Part shown: piece after piece, positions 23,887 to 33,028 of the stretch
Layout of the letters: every line of letters begins with the position of its first letter
Numbering within the stretch: position 1 is the stretch's first letter
Source of the DNA: QPIN01 sp964399475
GTDB lineage: Bacteria > Pseudomonadota > Gammaproteobacteria > Methylococcales > Methylomonadaceae
Direction: 5' to 3'
DNA: 34,837 bases
NCBI GenBank assembly: GCA_964399475.1
Contig: CAYNRB010000007.1
Coordinates: 1 to 34,837, forward strand
Made by a program: the position numbers and the translations under genes
The notes under the pieces: generated by a model
What the model saw: only the letters and a program-made list of their open reading frames with translations
The model's database searches: none
What the model was told of the DNA's origin: nothing

Positions 23887-23930
23887 GGTAGAGCAGACTT
23901 TAGTCCGCATTTATCTTGTGCTACTCTTGG
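23887..23930. repeat. REP-like hairpin, second copy
   Basis: gagcagactt-tagtccgc (23891-23908) is the GCGGACTTTAGTCCGC repeat with one arm base changed, 47 bp after the cheW stop. Confidence 0.6.
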
Positions 23931-24047
23931 AGAATTCATTGTTCTGCTTGGAAGGTATAATTTCAGCGCTTTCTTGAGTGGCTTCAGATAGAAATTTGCA
24001 TTCATTGTGTTGGAAAATTTAACTGTTAATTGGGTGGTTTAGGTTTT

Positions 24048-24443
24048 ATGGTTAATACTTTTTTAATGATTATTACGGTTGTAATTTTTGTAAATATGGG
24101 TGTGCTGATATGGCTAGTTATTCAGAATAAAAAACTTAAACAAGAAACACTTAAACTCAGAAGTTTTATTGAACGTAATAATAAGGATATAGCGGGGCTT
24201 TGTTCGGCAGGCGTTTCTGTTGATAGCAGAATAACTGATAACAATGAGCAGTTACTAGAAATAGAAGAAAAGGTATCTGATTTTAAATACAAAGAACAAG
24301 AACCCAGCTCAACTCCGTCTTATCAGCTTGCGATCCAGAGAATTCATAATGGAGCTAATGTTGAAGAGTTAATTCAGCATTGTCAATTAAGTCGAGAGGA
24401 AGCTCTGTTATTGGTACGAATGCATAGTGATCAGAGTCAGTAA
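24048..24443 (+). CDS. DUF2802 membrane-anchored protein of the chemotaxis cluster
   Basis: A 131-residue protein with one N-terminal membrane helix (TFLMIITVVIFVNMGVLIWLVI), then a coiled-coil-like region (QNKKLKQETLKLRSFIE.., ..EQLLEIEEKVSDF) and the conserved C-terminal module YQLAIQRIHNGANVEELIQH.. REEALLLVRMH typical of DUF2802. The last part resembles a helix-turn-helix. Genes of this family follow cheW at the end of the flagellar/chemotaxis cluster in many gammaproteobacteria; the function is not established. ATG 24048, with AGG a few bases upstream, is preferred over TTG 24030. Confidence 0.85.
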   Translation: MVNTFLMIITVVIFVNMGVLIWLVIQNKKLKQETLKLRSFIERNNKDIAGLCSAGVSVDSRITDNNEQLLEIEEKVSDFKYKEQEPSSTPSYQLAIQRIHNGANVEELIQHCQLSREEALLLVRMHSDQSQ

Positions 24444-24476
24444 ATGAAAGATTTCCAGTTTGTATGTAATTTGACA

Positions 24477-24551
24477 TAGGAATCTGCACGAAATAAATTC
24501 GGCATAAAGAGATAAGTCCATTTTTCAACTTATTTCGTGCACGTTCCTTAA
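24477..24551. repeat. Core-less palindrome with arms of the ~165-bp family
   Basis: taggaatctgcacgaaataa (24477-24496) pairs with ttatttcgtgcacgttcctta (split: ttatttcgtg cacgttcctta, 24530-24550). The arms follow the same TAAGGAAC..AAATAA skeleton as the full elements and match the right end of the chimera at 34428-34655. The conserved core and A/B marks are missing. Confidence 0.65.
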
Positions 24552-24576
24552 ATAATCAAATTAATATCCCTGAAGG

Positions 24577-24607
24577 TCAGCTTGTCTATAAAGGTAAAAC
24601 AAGCTGA
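24577..24607 (-). terminator. Hairpin 3' of the Bax-inhibitor-1 gene
   Basis: TCAGCTTGT, 13-nt loop, ACAAGCTGA: a perfect 9-bp stem starting 12 bp after the stop of the minus-strand gene. No strong T run follows, so it may be a 3'-end stabiliser rather than an intrinsic terminator. Confidence 0.45.
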
Positions 24608-24618
24608 AGTAGTTTTGA

Positions 24619-25287
24619 TCAATCATCACCACTAAACGCAGCCAGAAGGTGCAATAAACTCAAGAATAAATTATAAATTGAAACATACAAGGAAACTGTA
24701 GCCATAATATAGTTGGTTTCTCCACCATTAATCATTGCACTGGTCTGGAATAAAATCATTCCGGACATGAGTAGTATAAACATGGCAGATACAGCAAGTG
24801 ATAAAGCAGGGATGGAGAAAACCACCGCGCCAATACCCGCCAAAAATGCAACCAATATCCCAACCATCAAAAAACCGCCCAGAAAACTAAAATCCTTGCG
24901 GGTTGTTAATGCATAACCTGATAGCCCTAGAAAAATAACGCCAGTGCCACCTAATGCTGTCATTATTAGCTCATGACCATTGCTAAAAGCAGACATGTAC
25001 ATATTTAAAATAGGCCCTAGTGTTAGCCCCATGAATCCTGTTAAAGCAAAGACAAATAAAAGACCGAGTGCGCTATTGCTAAATTTACTAGTCAGAAATA
25101 ATAATCCAAAATACCCAACCATAGTAATAATCATGCCTGGGTGAGGTAAATTGAAATGCATTGCTACGCCTGCAATGGTAGCGCTAAATATCAATGTCAT
25201 TGACAATAACGTATAGGTGTTTTTTAGCATTTTATTACTAGATAAAATGCTGGCTTCTGAAGTAGAAGTAACGGTGTTTAATCGCAT
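24619..25287 (-). CDS. Bax inhibitor-1/YccA family membrane protein
   Basis: A 222-residue, almost wholly hydrophobic protein with seven predicted membrane segments after a polar N-terminus (MRLNTVTSTSEASILSSNKM). The C-terminal stretch (FQTSAMINGGETNYIMATVS.. followed by LYVSIYNLFLSLLHLL) is characteristic of the YccA branch of the BI-1 family. E. coli YccA is a substrate and modulator of the FtsH protease; other BI-1 proteins leak calcium. Which applies here is unknown. The Asp found in the pH-sensing pair of some BI-1 proteins (LYLDI) is Ser in this branch. AAGGA lies 9 nt before the ATG. It stands alone between repeat-rich gaps. Confidence 0.9.
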   Translation of the reverse strand: MRLNTVTSTSEASILSSNKMLKNTYTLLSMTLIFSATIAGVAMHFNLPHPGMIITMVGYFGLLFLTSKFSNSALGLLFVFALTGFMGLTLGPILNMYMSAFSNGHELIMTALGGTGVIFLGLSGYALTTRKDFSFLGGFLMVGILVAFLAGIGAVVFSIPALSLAVSAMFILLMSGMILFQTSAMINGGETNYIMATVSLYVSIYNLFLSLLHLLAAFSGDD

Positions 25288-25354
25288 GGTTTTTTCCTTA
25301 TATTAGAAAGTTATAGGGTATTAAAAAAGAACTGAATTAACACTATCTGAGCCT

Positions 25355-25404
25355 AATACTGCTTACTTAAGGAATAATTATTTAATCCTTAAGTAAGCAG
25401 TATT
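25355..25404. repeat. ACTGCTTACTTAAGG palindrome, uninterrupted
   Basis: aatactgcttacttaaggaa.. pairs with ..ttaatccttaagtaagcagt att with one mismatch over 23 bp and a 4-nt loop. It is the intact counterpart of the split palindrome at 19164-19387. Confidence 0.8.
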
Positions 25405-25684
25405 GCAATCTGAGCCCTGGCACCTAAGGGTCTACAGAAGTGTTAAAAATTAGTTGTTAATCTTAAGACCCTATAATTTTACTAGAGTTTCACAAAATTG
25501 ATAAGTATTATTCGATAAGATAGCTGTTATACGTGTACTACCAAGGTATTAGGAAACAATAAGTGCTGAAAAAAGGGAGTAGTAAATAAACTCAATATCA
25601 AAAACAGTATTTTTGAGCTGTAACAAGTTTTGATTACTGTAAATAATAACTGAGTAAAATTAATTTCTCATTATTTGCATGTGC

Positions 25685-25847
25685 TAAGTACCCAAGTATA
25701 ATTAATTTAACTAATTTTACGCAGGATTTTTTTTCATATTCAGTGTTGCATAAATAGGCGCATAGCGAGCTACGTCACTATTTATGCAACGCTGAAGATG
25801 GAAAAAAAGACAAGTAAAATGTTAAAATAATTATGCTTGGGTACTTA
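25685..25847 (-). repeat. ~165-bp palindromic element (TACCCAAG subfamily), minus orientation
   Basis: Ends ctaagtacccaagtat / atgcttgggtactta. B mark (acgcaggattttttttcat) left, core ggcgcatagc-ga-gctacgtcac, A mark (atggaaaaaaagacaagt) right. Differs from the reverse complement of the copy at 32620-32784 at only a handful of positions. Confidence 0.9.
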
Positions 25848-26034
25848 TATCTGGAAATTATTTTATGTACTAAAAAGCTCGAGCCGATCGGTAAAATACC
25901 TCAGAACAGCGCATTTTCAGATAGTTTAAAAGAGCTTTAAATATTTTTGAATTTTAAAATAAATAGTTTAAAGATGAGTGGGTGACTCGCTTAGGTTTTC
26001 ATCTTGACGATTTTACCCACACAATACTAGCTAT

Positions 26035-28542
26035 TTATTTAGCAGGATTAACTGGTTTCAATGCCCAGATATCATTAGCATATTCATTAATAGTTCTATC
26101 CGTTGAAAATTTACCACTACTTGCTGTATTTAGAATACTCATTCTAGTCCAGCGTTCTTTATCTCTGTAGGCTTCACTCACACGTTCTTGTGCCTCAATA
26201 TAACTACGGAAATCAGCAATAGTCATCCATGGATCATGTGGGCTCTTAAGAGAACCAATAATATCATCAAAAATACCCTGTTCAAATTCATTAAACTTTC
26301 CTGTTTCCAGTAAATTCATCACTGCTTTAAGATCAGCATCTGCCTCAATGGTTGCACAAGGATTATAGTGATGTTTTAAGTCTTCTACTTCTGATTCTGT
26401 TAAACCGAACAAGAAGAAGTTATCTTCACCGACTTCTTCACGAATCTCAATATTGGCACCATCCAACGTTCCAATGGTAATTGCGCCATTCATCATGAAC
26501 TTCATATTCCCCGTACCGGATGCTTCTTTTCCAGCGGTTGATACCTGTTCAGATAGATCAGCACCGGTACAAATTTTTTCCATGGCTGAAACACGGTAAT
26601 TGGGTAAAAATACCAGTTTCAATTTATCACCTACATCAGGATCATTATTAATAATGTTAGCAACATTATTAATAAGCTTGATGATCTTTTTGGCCATCAC
26701 ATAGCCAGGCGCAGCTTTGCCCCCAATCAATACACATCGTGACACCCAGTTATCCGTATCACCCCGCTTTATTCGATTATACAAATGGATGACGTGTAAA
26801 ACATTCAATAACTGACGTTTATATTCATGAATACGTTTGACTTGCACATCAAATAAAGCATCGACACTTAACCCTAAATTAACCCCTAGCTCTTCGGTTT
26901 TATAATCAATCAATTGCTGTTTGCTTGATTGTTGCAATGCGAACCATTTTTTTCTAAATGCAGGTTTATCAGCAAACGGCTTAAGCTTTTCAAGTTGCGA
27001 TAAATCGGTTACCCATTTATCACCAATTGATTTAGTAATCAAAGCTGCTAAATCAGGATTACAGGCGGCCAACCAGCGGCGTGGTGTTACTCCATTGGTT
27101 TTATTATTAAATTTTTCAGGCCATAAACGATAAAAATCATTAAATAAACCGTCTTTTAATAGTTGTGAATGTAACTCTGCTACGCCATTAACCGAAAAGC
27201 TACCGACCATAGCCAAATATGCCATACGGACTTGCTTATCCTGCCCTTCTTCGATAATAGACATTCTGCGTAAATATTCATGTTGACCTGGCCAATGATT
27301 GGCAACTTCTTTCATAAACAGCGCATTTATTTCGAAAATAATTTCCATAATGCGCGGTAACAAATATTCCATCAGACCGACTGACCATTTTTCCAAAGCT
27401 TCTGGCAATAAAGTATGGTTAGTATAAGCCATGGTTTTGCGAGTAATGCCCCAGGCTTCATCCCAGCTTAAGTCATGTTCATCCATTAACAATCGCATTA
27501 GCTCAGCAACCGAAATACTCGGATGGGTATCATTTAATTGAAAACAATTCTTTTCTGCAAAATGCGTAAAATTACTGCCATGTCGTCCAACCCAGTTTGC
27601 AACTACATCTTGCAAACTAGCAGAGGCTAATAAATATTGCTGTTTTAATCTTAATACCTTACCGTTTTCGTTAGCATCATTGGGATACAACACCATCGTG
27701 ATATTTTCAGCGGTATTTTTTTCTGCAACTGCTTCAGCATAATCACCTGCATTAAATTCTTGTAAATTAAATTCTTCTGTTGCTTCGGATTTCCATAAAC
27801 GTAAAGTATTGACCGTACCGTTTTGATAGCCTGGAATAGGTGTATCATAAGGTACAGCTAAGATATCATTGGTATTAACCCATGAAACCTTCTCCTTTCC
27901 ATTTTCATCAGTGTGTCTTTCCGTATAGCCACCGAATTTAATCCGCGCAGTATATTCTGGGCGTTCTATTTCCCACATATTTCCATTGCGTAACCAGTGA
28001 TCAGGTTTTTCTATCTGCTCACCATTTTCAATGGACTGGGCAAACATTCCGTATTCATAACGTAATCCGTAGCCCATTACCGGTAATTGTAAAGTAGCGC
28101 AACTATCAATAAAACAAGCTGCCAATCGACCGAGGCCTCCATTGCCTAAACCTGCATCCGGCTCACTATCAATCAACTCTTCAATTTCTAGGCCAAGATC
28201 ATATAAGGCTTTTTCGACAACATTGGTGATGCCTAGATTGATCATGGCATTACTCAGTGTTCTACCCATCAAAAATTCCATAGAAATGTAGAAGGCTTTT
28301 TTGCAATCTTCTTCTCTATAGGTATTATAAGTTTGCTTCCAGCGCTCAATCAATCTATCGCTTACTGCCAGGGATATGGCTTCATAAGCATAATGAGGTG
28401 AACGACAGCGTGCATCACGACCTAAACGATGACTATAATACCTTTTAAAATCGGCAATAAAATCCTCTTTATCCATTCCTAAATCAGGAAGCGTCGTAAT
28501 ATCAGGTATTGGCTTGCTTTTTTGAAAACCTCTTTTTGGCAT
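26035..28542 (-). CDS. glgP: Glycogen phosphorylase
   Basis: Phosphorolysis of alpha-1,4-glucan to glucose-1-phosphate; cytoplasmic, PLP-dependent. The 835 residues cover the whole family length. Visible landmarks are the N-terminal SVSD..YY-type region (ADFKRYYSHRLGRDARCRSP), EFLMGRTLSNAMINLGI, the glycine-rich GLGNGGLGRLAACFIDS, and the PLP-binding site EASGTGNMKFMMNGAITIGT with its lysine. The N-terminus lacks the phosphorylation peptide of animal enzymes, as expected in bacteria. No other glycogen genes are adjacent. ATG 28542 has only a weak ribosome site. Isolated between two long repeat-filled gaps. Confidence 0.96.
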   Translation of the reverse strand: MPKRGFQKSKPIPDITTLPDLGMDKEDFIADFKRYYSHRLGRDARCRSPHYAYEAISLAVSDRLIERWKQTYNTYREEDCKKAFYISMEFLMGRTLSNAMINLGITNVVEKALYDLGLEIEELIDSEPDAGLGNGGLGRLAACFIDSCATLQLPVMGYGLRYEYGMFAQSIENGEQIEKPDHWLRNGNMWEIERPEYTARIKFGGYTERHTDENGKEKVSWVNTNDILAVPYDTPIPGYQNGTVNTLRLWKSEATEEFNLQEFNAGDYAEAVAEKNTAENITMVLYPNDANENGKVLRLKQQYLLASASLQDVVANWVGRHGSNFTHFAEKNCFQLNDTHPSISVAELMRLLMDEHDLSWDEAWGITRKTMAYTNHTLLPEALEKWSVGLMEYLLPRIMEIIFEINALFMKEVANHWPGQHEYLRRMSIIEEGQDKQVRMAYLAMVGSFSVNGVAELHSQLLKDGLFNDFYRLWPEKFNNKTNGVTPRRWLAACNPDLAALITKSIGDKWVTDLSQLEKLKPFADKPAFRKKWFALQQSSKQQLIDYKTEELGVNLGLSVDALFDVQVKRIHEYKRQLLNVLHVIHLYNRIKRGDTDNWVSRCVLIGGKAAPGYVMAKKIIKLINNVANIINNDPDVGDKLKLVFLPNYRVSAMEKICTGADLSEQVSTAGKEASGTGNMKFMMNGAITIGTLDGANIEIREEVGEDNFFLFGLTESEVEDLKHHYNPCATIEADADLKAVMNLLETGKFNEFEQGIFDDIIGSLKSPHDPWMTIADFRSYIEAQERVSEAYRDKERWTRMSILNTASSGKFSTDRTINEYANDIWALKPVNPAK

Positions 28543-28712
28543 ATTTTTTACCGTTTTAAATTAAAATTTGTTTAACACTGCATCTGGCTGAAATTCAAAT
28601 TCATGAATTGTACAATATTTTTCAGTATATTTGGAATTTTGGGTGGCACTTGCTGGTTTTTAGTGATAGTTGTTTCAATATAATCTAAAATAATCGGTTG
28701 GATCACGGTTTC

Positions 28713-28902
28713 TAGCACAAGCTATTGACTTCACAGTACATTGCTCCTGCATAATCTGCATACATCACATCCTTGTGGTAAAAAATTCCCACCTAACCGA
28801 ATGGGTGAGACTAAGCTTTTTTGAGCTACATGGATGTAGTGAATGTCGATTATGCAGGAGCAATAATCTACCAAAGTACTGTGAAACCAATGTCTTGAGC
28901 TA
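28713..28902. repeat. ~190-bp palindrome with TTGCTCCTGCATAATC arms
   Basis: Left arm (caagctattgacttcacagt, ac, then ttgctcctgcataatc) is complementary to the right arm (gattatgcaggagcaa, 11 extra bases, then gtactgtgaaaccaatgtct tgag). The inner part pairs again (catacatcacatcc / ggatgtagtgaatg). Related pieces occur at 29009-29023 and inside the chimera at 34570-34600. Confidence 0.75.
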
Positions 28903-28963
28903 TAATTCCGCGCCCAACTGATTTTTCTAGGATAAACGGAAACAAGTGCGCCGACAATATTAC

Positions 28964-29090
28964 TTTGATAGATAAAAAAATGCTATTCATTCCTACGCTA
29001 TGCGTAGGGATACGGTTTGTGAAGCTCCTGCATCACAGGGCGAGAAAAGAGAACTTTCCACGGAGGAGGACTGCATTCTATCTATCAAGA
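28964..29090. repeat. Imperfect palindrome with inner CCTACGC-TAT-GCGTAGG hairpin
   Basis: ttgatagataaaaaaatgc (left) faces gcattctatctatcaag (right). A perfect 7-bp stem CCTACGC/GCGTAGG lies within. It contains a ctcctgcatca piece related to the neighbouring palindrome. Confidence 0.55.
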
Positions 29091-29200
29091 AAATTTTCTA
29101 CTAGTAGCAAAAAAAATAATGTAATTTGATAATGTTTAAATACCCTGTCATATAGAGCTTATTCAATTAACTGATATTGTGTATCGTAACTTGACATTAA

Positions 29201-29249
29201 TGCTGGGTTACGTTATCGCGCTTCGCTTGATAAGCTAACCCAACCTACG
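29201..29249. repeat. TGCTGGGTTACG/CTAACCCAACCTA repeat
   Basis: tgctgggttacgttatcgcg..cttcgcttgataagctaac..ccaaccta: a compact copy of the AGGTTGGGTTAG family, in the opposite direction to the copy at 22816-22864. Confidence 0.75.
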
Positions 29250-29377
29250 GGTCACATTGCGGTATTTTTCAAGCTAGTTGTCGCCAAAATCAGTAAACAG
29301 ATAATCTCACTTTGTAGCAAAGTCCATAAATTCAGTTCAGGAAAGAGCATGAAATTAACTTGTGCAAGTTACAAATC

Positions 29378-29480
29378 TGTAGGCTGGGCAAAGCGACAGC
29401 GTGCCCATCAAGCTATAGCAGACAGGTTTCTAGGCTATACACTATAAAGATGGGCGCGGCAAAGATCTTTGCCCATCCTT
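29378..29480. repeat. TGGGCAAAG repeat pair with hairpins, 3' of secA
   Basis: TGGGCA..TGCCCA (29385-29407) and GATGGGC..GCCCATC with an inner perfect GCAAAGATCTTTGC (29449-29477). On the minus strand the second hairpin is followed by TTTATA, about 50 bp after the secA stop, so it could also end the secA transcript. Confidence 0.65.
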
Positions 29481-29526
29481 CAGTTGCTGATATTATTTTC
29501 TGCACGTTTCTAAAACAATTTATCTG

Positions 29527-32265
29527 CTACGTCAACTTCCCATGACACTGTTTAAATTTTTTCTTTGAACCACAAGGGCAAGGGTCATTACGTCCCACTT
29601 TTTTACCACCTCTTACAAATGGCTGTTCAACGGGTTCTTCATTTTGTACAGGGGCGGATTTTTCTGGTTCTGCTATTTCCACACCGGCTTCTGCATGTTC
29701 AAAATGCATTTCCTGAGGTGTTTGTCTTTGCTCATCTATAGCTTGAGCATCTTCTTCCAATGCGACTTGGACTTTTGCAATAATACCAATCACTTCATAT
29801 TTAATGTGATCTAATAAACTGGTAAACATATCATACCCTTCGCGCTTGTATTCCTGCTTAGGGTCTTTTTGTGCATAGCCTCTAAAATGAATTCCTTGGC
29901 GTAATGCATCCATTGCGGCCAGATGTTCTTTCCAACTGTTATCAAGTACTTGCATCATGACTGACTTTTCAAAATGTCTCATCACTTCAGACGTTGATGC
30001 TTCTTCTTTTTCTGCTGAGGCTTTTTCCAAAGCTTCAACTACTGTATTGCGTAAATCAGACTCCTGAAATGAATCATCATTATCCAGCATTTCTTTTAAA
30101 GATAGTTCAAGTAGATATTCTTGCTCCAGATGCTCTTCCAGCCCACTAATATCCCATTGTTCTTCCATGGTTTTTGCAGGGATATATTTGGTAATAACAT
30201 CATTCAAAACATCTTCACGAATTTCGCTGACCATTTCACTGATATCACTGGCACCCATCAATTCATTACGATGCTCATAAATGACTTTTCGCTGATCATT
30301 GGCAACATCGTCATAAGCTAGAATTTCTTTTCGAGCGTCGAAATTTCTGCCTTCAACTTTACCTTGGGCATTTTCAATAGCTCGGGTGACCCATTGATGT
30401 TCAATTGCCTCGCCTTCTTCCATACCCAGTGATTTCATTAGCTTGGATACTCGTTCCGAAGCAAAAATACGCATTAAATCATCTTCTAATGACAAATAAA
30501 ATCGCGTTGACCCCGGATCTCCTTGGCGACCAGAGCGGCCTCTTAACTGATTATCAATACGCCGTGATTCATGTCTTTCGGAACCGACAACGTGTAATCC
30601 ACCACTCTCTATTACTTGTTGATGTCTTCCTTGCCAGGCAGATTTTACTTTATCTTTTTCAGCTTCATTGGAATTCGCTCCTAATGCTTTTAATTCCGCT
30701 TCAAGATTGCCACCCAAAACTATATCTGTTCCTCTACCCGCCATATTAGTTGCAATAGTAATGGCACCTGGCATACCCGCATTTTCAATAATATGCGCTT
30801 CACGTTCATGCTGTTTAGCATTGAGGACTTCATGTTTGATGTTTTTAGATGTTAGCTGCTGAGAAATGATTTCTGAATTCTCAATTGAAGTGGTACCTAC
30901 CAACACTGGTTGACCACGTGAGAGGCAATCATTAATATCTTCTACAACAGCATTATATTTTTCAGCTTTGGATAAATAAACCAGATCCCCTTTATCATCA
31001 CGAATCATTTCTTTATGAGTAGGAATAACTACAACTTCCAGACCATAGATATTATTTAATTCAAAAGCTTCGGTATCAGCGGTTCCTGTCATACCTGACA
31101 ATTTGTCATACAAACGGAAGTAATTCTGAAAGGTAATGGATGCCAAAGTCTGGTTTTCACTCTGAATCCTGACACCTTCTTTCGCTTCCACTGCTTGATG
31201 TAAACCTTCAGACCAGCGTCTACCGGTCATCATTCTGCCAGTGAATTCGTCAACAATAATCACTTCATCATTTCTGACTACATAATCGACATCTTTCTGA
31301 AATAATTTATGCGCACGCAACGAAGCATTTAAATAATGCATCAATCGAATGTTAACCCCGTCATATAAGGTTCCACCTTCTTCCATCAAGCCATGCTCGA
31401 CCATTAACGCCTCAACTCGCTCATGCCCTGCTTCAGTCAAATGAATTTGCTTGGTTTTTTCATCAACCAAGTAATCTCCGGGCATTCTTTCTTGCTGCTC
31501 TTTATCTTGAACTACTTCCTGAGCTGTTAAAAAAGGCACAACCGCATTGGTTTTTATATATATTTCAGTACCTTCTTCCGTTGGGCCTGAAATAATAAGC
31601 GGTGTTCTAGCTTCATCAATTAAAATTGAATCGACTTCATCAACAATGGCGAAATTCAATTCACGCTGAACTTTTTGTTGCAGATTAAAGGCCATGTTAT
31701 CGCGCAAATAATCGAATCCAAATTCGTTGTTGGTACCATAGGTAATATCAGAGGCATATGCTTGTTGGCGTAGTGTATGATCAAGATCACTAACAATAAC
31801 ACCTGTCGTTAACCCCAAAAATGAATACAATCGCCCCATCCATTCGGCATCTCTAGCTGCCAGATAATCATTGACAGTAACAATGTGGACACCTCGCCCA
31901 GACAAGGCGTTCAGGTAAGCAGCCAGTGTAGCCATCAAGGTTTTACCTTCACCGGTTTTCATTTCAGCAATTTTGCCGTCATTTAAAATCATGCCGCCTA
32001 TCAATTGCACATCAAAATGACGCATTTCAAAAACGCGAATAGATCCTTCACGTACCAAGGCAAAAGCCTCTGGAATTAAATCATTTAATTCGGTACCTTG
32101 ATCAAGACGATCACGAAATTCTTGTGTTTTAGCCTTTAATGCTTCATCAGACAATTTTTCATATTCAGAAGCAAAAGCGTTAACTTTTTTTACCAACGCC
32201 TGTTTCTTTTTGACATTCCTGTCGTTACGACTTCCAAAAACTAATTTAACTAGCTTACCCAGCAT
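29527..32265 (-). CDS. secA: Preprotein translocase ATPase SecA
   Basis: Motor ATPase that drives preproteins through SecYEG. Full length at 912 residues. Walker A KTGEGKT is at residues 103-109, the DEAD-type box VDEVDSILIDEART follows, and the second nucleotide-binding domain shows TNMAGRGTDIVLGG and GLHVVGSERHESRRIDNQLRGRSGRQGDPG. The C-terminal zinc finger NDPCPCGSKKKFKQCHGK (C-x-C-x8-C-H), which binds SecB and phospholipid, is intact. GGA lies about 10 nt before the ATG. The gene stands alone, with 943 bp of repeat-rich DNA upstream; no secM-like leader was recognised. Confidence 0.98.
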   Translation of the reverse strand: MLGKLVKLVFGSRNDRNVKKKQALVKKVNAFASEYEKLSDEALKAKTQEFRDRLDQGTELNDLIPEAFALVREGSIRVFEMRHFDVQLIGGMILNDGKIAEMKTGEGKTLMATLAAYLNALSGRGVHIVTVNDYLAARDAEWMGRLYSFLGLTTGVIVSDLDHTLRQQAYASDITYGTNNEFGFDYLRDNMAFNLQQKVQRELNFAIVDEVDSILIDEARTPLIISGPTEEGTEIYIKTNAVVPFLTAQEVVQDKEQQERMPGDYLVDEKTKQIHLTEAGHERVEALMVEHGLMEEGGTLYDGVNIRLMHYLNASLRAHKLFQKDVDYVVRNDEVIIVDEFTGRMMTGRRWSEGLHQAVEAKEGVRIQSENQTLASITFQNYFRLYDKLSGMTGTADTEAFELNNIYGLEVVVIPTHKEMIRDDKGDLVYLSKAEKYNAVVEDINDCLSRGQPVLVGTTSIENSEIISQQLTSKNIKHEVLNAKQHEREAHIIENAGMPGAITIATNMAGRGTDIVLGGNLEAELKALGANSNEAEKDKVKSAWQGRHQQVIESGGLHVVGSERHESRRIDNQLRGRSGRQGDPGSTRFYLSLEDDLMRIFASERVSKLMKSLGMEEGEAIEHQWVTRAIENAQGKVEGRNFDARKEILAYDDVANDQRKVIYEHRNELMGASDISEMVSEIREDVLNDVITKYIPAKTMEEQWDISGLEEHLEQEYLLELSLKEMLDNDDSFQESDLRNTVVEALEKASAEKEEASTSEVMRHFEKSVMMQVLDNSWKEHLAAMDALRQGIHFRGYAQKDPKQEYKREGYDMFTSLLDHIKYEVIGIIAKVQVALEEDAQAIDEQRQTPQEMHFEHAEAGVEIAEPEKSAPVQNEEPVEQPFVRGGKKVGRNDPCPCGSKKKFKQCHGKLT

Positions 32266-32619
32266 GCTTTTTTCCGGTGAGATTTAGTAAAAGTGAGATT
32301 CAAAACTTCTAGATTATATACTGAATATGGGTATTAATTCCAGATTAACAGCTTAAAAAATGAAAAACATTGAATTTATATTAATTTTCAAAGTAATTCA
32401 TTAACATAATAACTTTTATAATTTTCTAGTACTTCACATTTAAAGCCATGAATAGAAATACTTACACCTCAGAAATAGAGAATAAACAATCCATACTTAA
32501 ATAAAATGTTTTGTTTTTTTGAATGGTTTAGAATTTCACTCTATTTGTTTTTAGAATAAGCTATTAAATGTTTAACTACCCTATAATTTTAGTGAGGGAC
32601 TTATTTATTCAGTCATTGA

Positions 32620-32784
32620 CTAAGTACCCAAGCATAATTAATTTAACATTTTACTTGTCTTTTTTTCCATCTTCAGCGTTGCATAAATAGTTACGTAGCT
32701 CGCTATGCGCCTATTTATACAACACTGAATATGAAAAAAAATCCTGCGTAAAAGTTAGTTAAATTAATTATACTTGGGTACTTA
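32620..32784 (+). repeat. ~165-bp palindromic element (TACCCAAG subfamily), plus orientation
   Basis: Ends ctaagtacccaagcat / atacttgggtacttag. A mark (acttgtctttttttccatc) left, core gttacgtagc-tc-gctatgcgcc, B mark (atgaaaaaaaatcctgcgt) right. Its last bases ttag are also the first bases of the next element. Confidence 0.9.
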
Positions 32785-32947
32785 GGCGGCTCGCAGTAAA
32801 TAAACTACCAATATTGGGCAGGATTTTTGTTTGTCTTTAGTTGTGTAGCAATAGGCGCATAGCCAGCTACGTAACTATTGCTACACGACTAAAGATGGAC
32901 AAAAAGACCAGCAAGATTGGTAGTTTATTTATTGCGAGTTGCCTTAA
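32780..32947 (-). repeat. ~165-bp palindromic element (GCAACTCGCAA subfamily), minus orientation
   Basis: Ends cttaggcggctcgcag / ttgcgagttgccttaa. B mark (gggcaggatttttgtttgtc) left, core ggcgcatagc-ca-gctacgtaac, A mark (gatggacaaaaagaccagc) right. Directly abuts the previous element. Confidence 0.9.
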
Positions 32948-33028
32948 TACTCTATTTCACAAAACATAGGGCATTCATTTGAGGAGGCTCTGAGGTAAGA
33001 CCAAAGAGATTATTCTTTATGCACAGCC

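Larger units (their letters stand above)
25288..26034. other. Gene-free stretch between the BI-1 gene and glgP
   Basis: Contains an uninterrupted ACTGCTTACTTAAGG palindrome (25355-25404) and a full ~165-bp palindromic element (25685-25847). A GTGGGT/ACCCAC pair with a long loop (about 25979-26020), just 3' of glgP, could be a weak terminator. The rest shows nothing I recognise. Confidence 0.5.
28543..29526. other. 984-bp gene-free stretch between glgP and secA
   Basis: A cluster of distinct palindromes: 28713-28902, 28964-29090, 29201-29249 and 29378-29480. No open frame with a credible start was seen. The glgP promoter must lie at the left end, but I cannot place it. Confidence 0.55.

Noticed and set aside
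25469..25482. Shared ccctataatttta at about 25469 and 32579, considered as a repeated promoter
   Set aside because: The TATAAT part has no -35 box at suitable spacing in either place, and 13 bases alone is not enough to call a repeat family.
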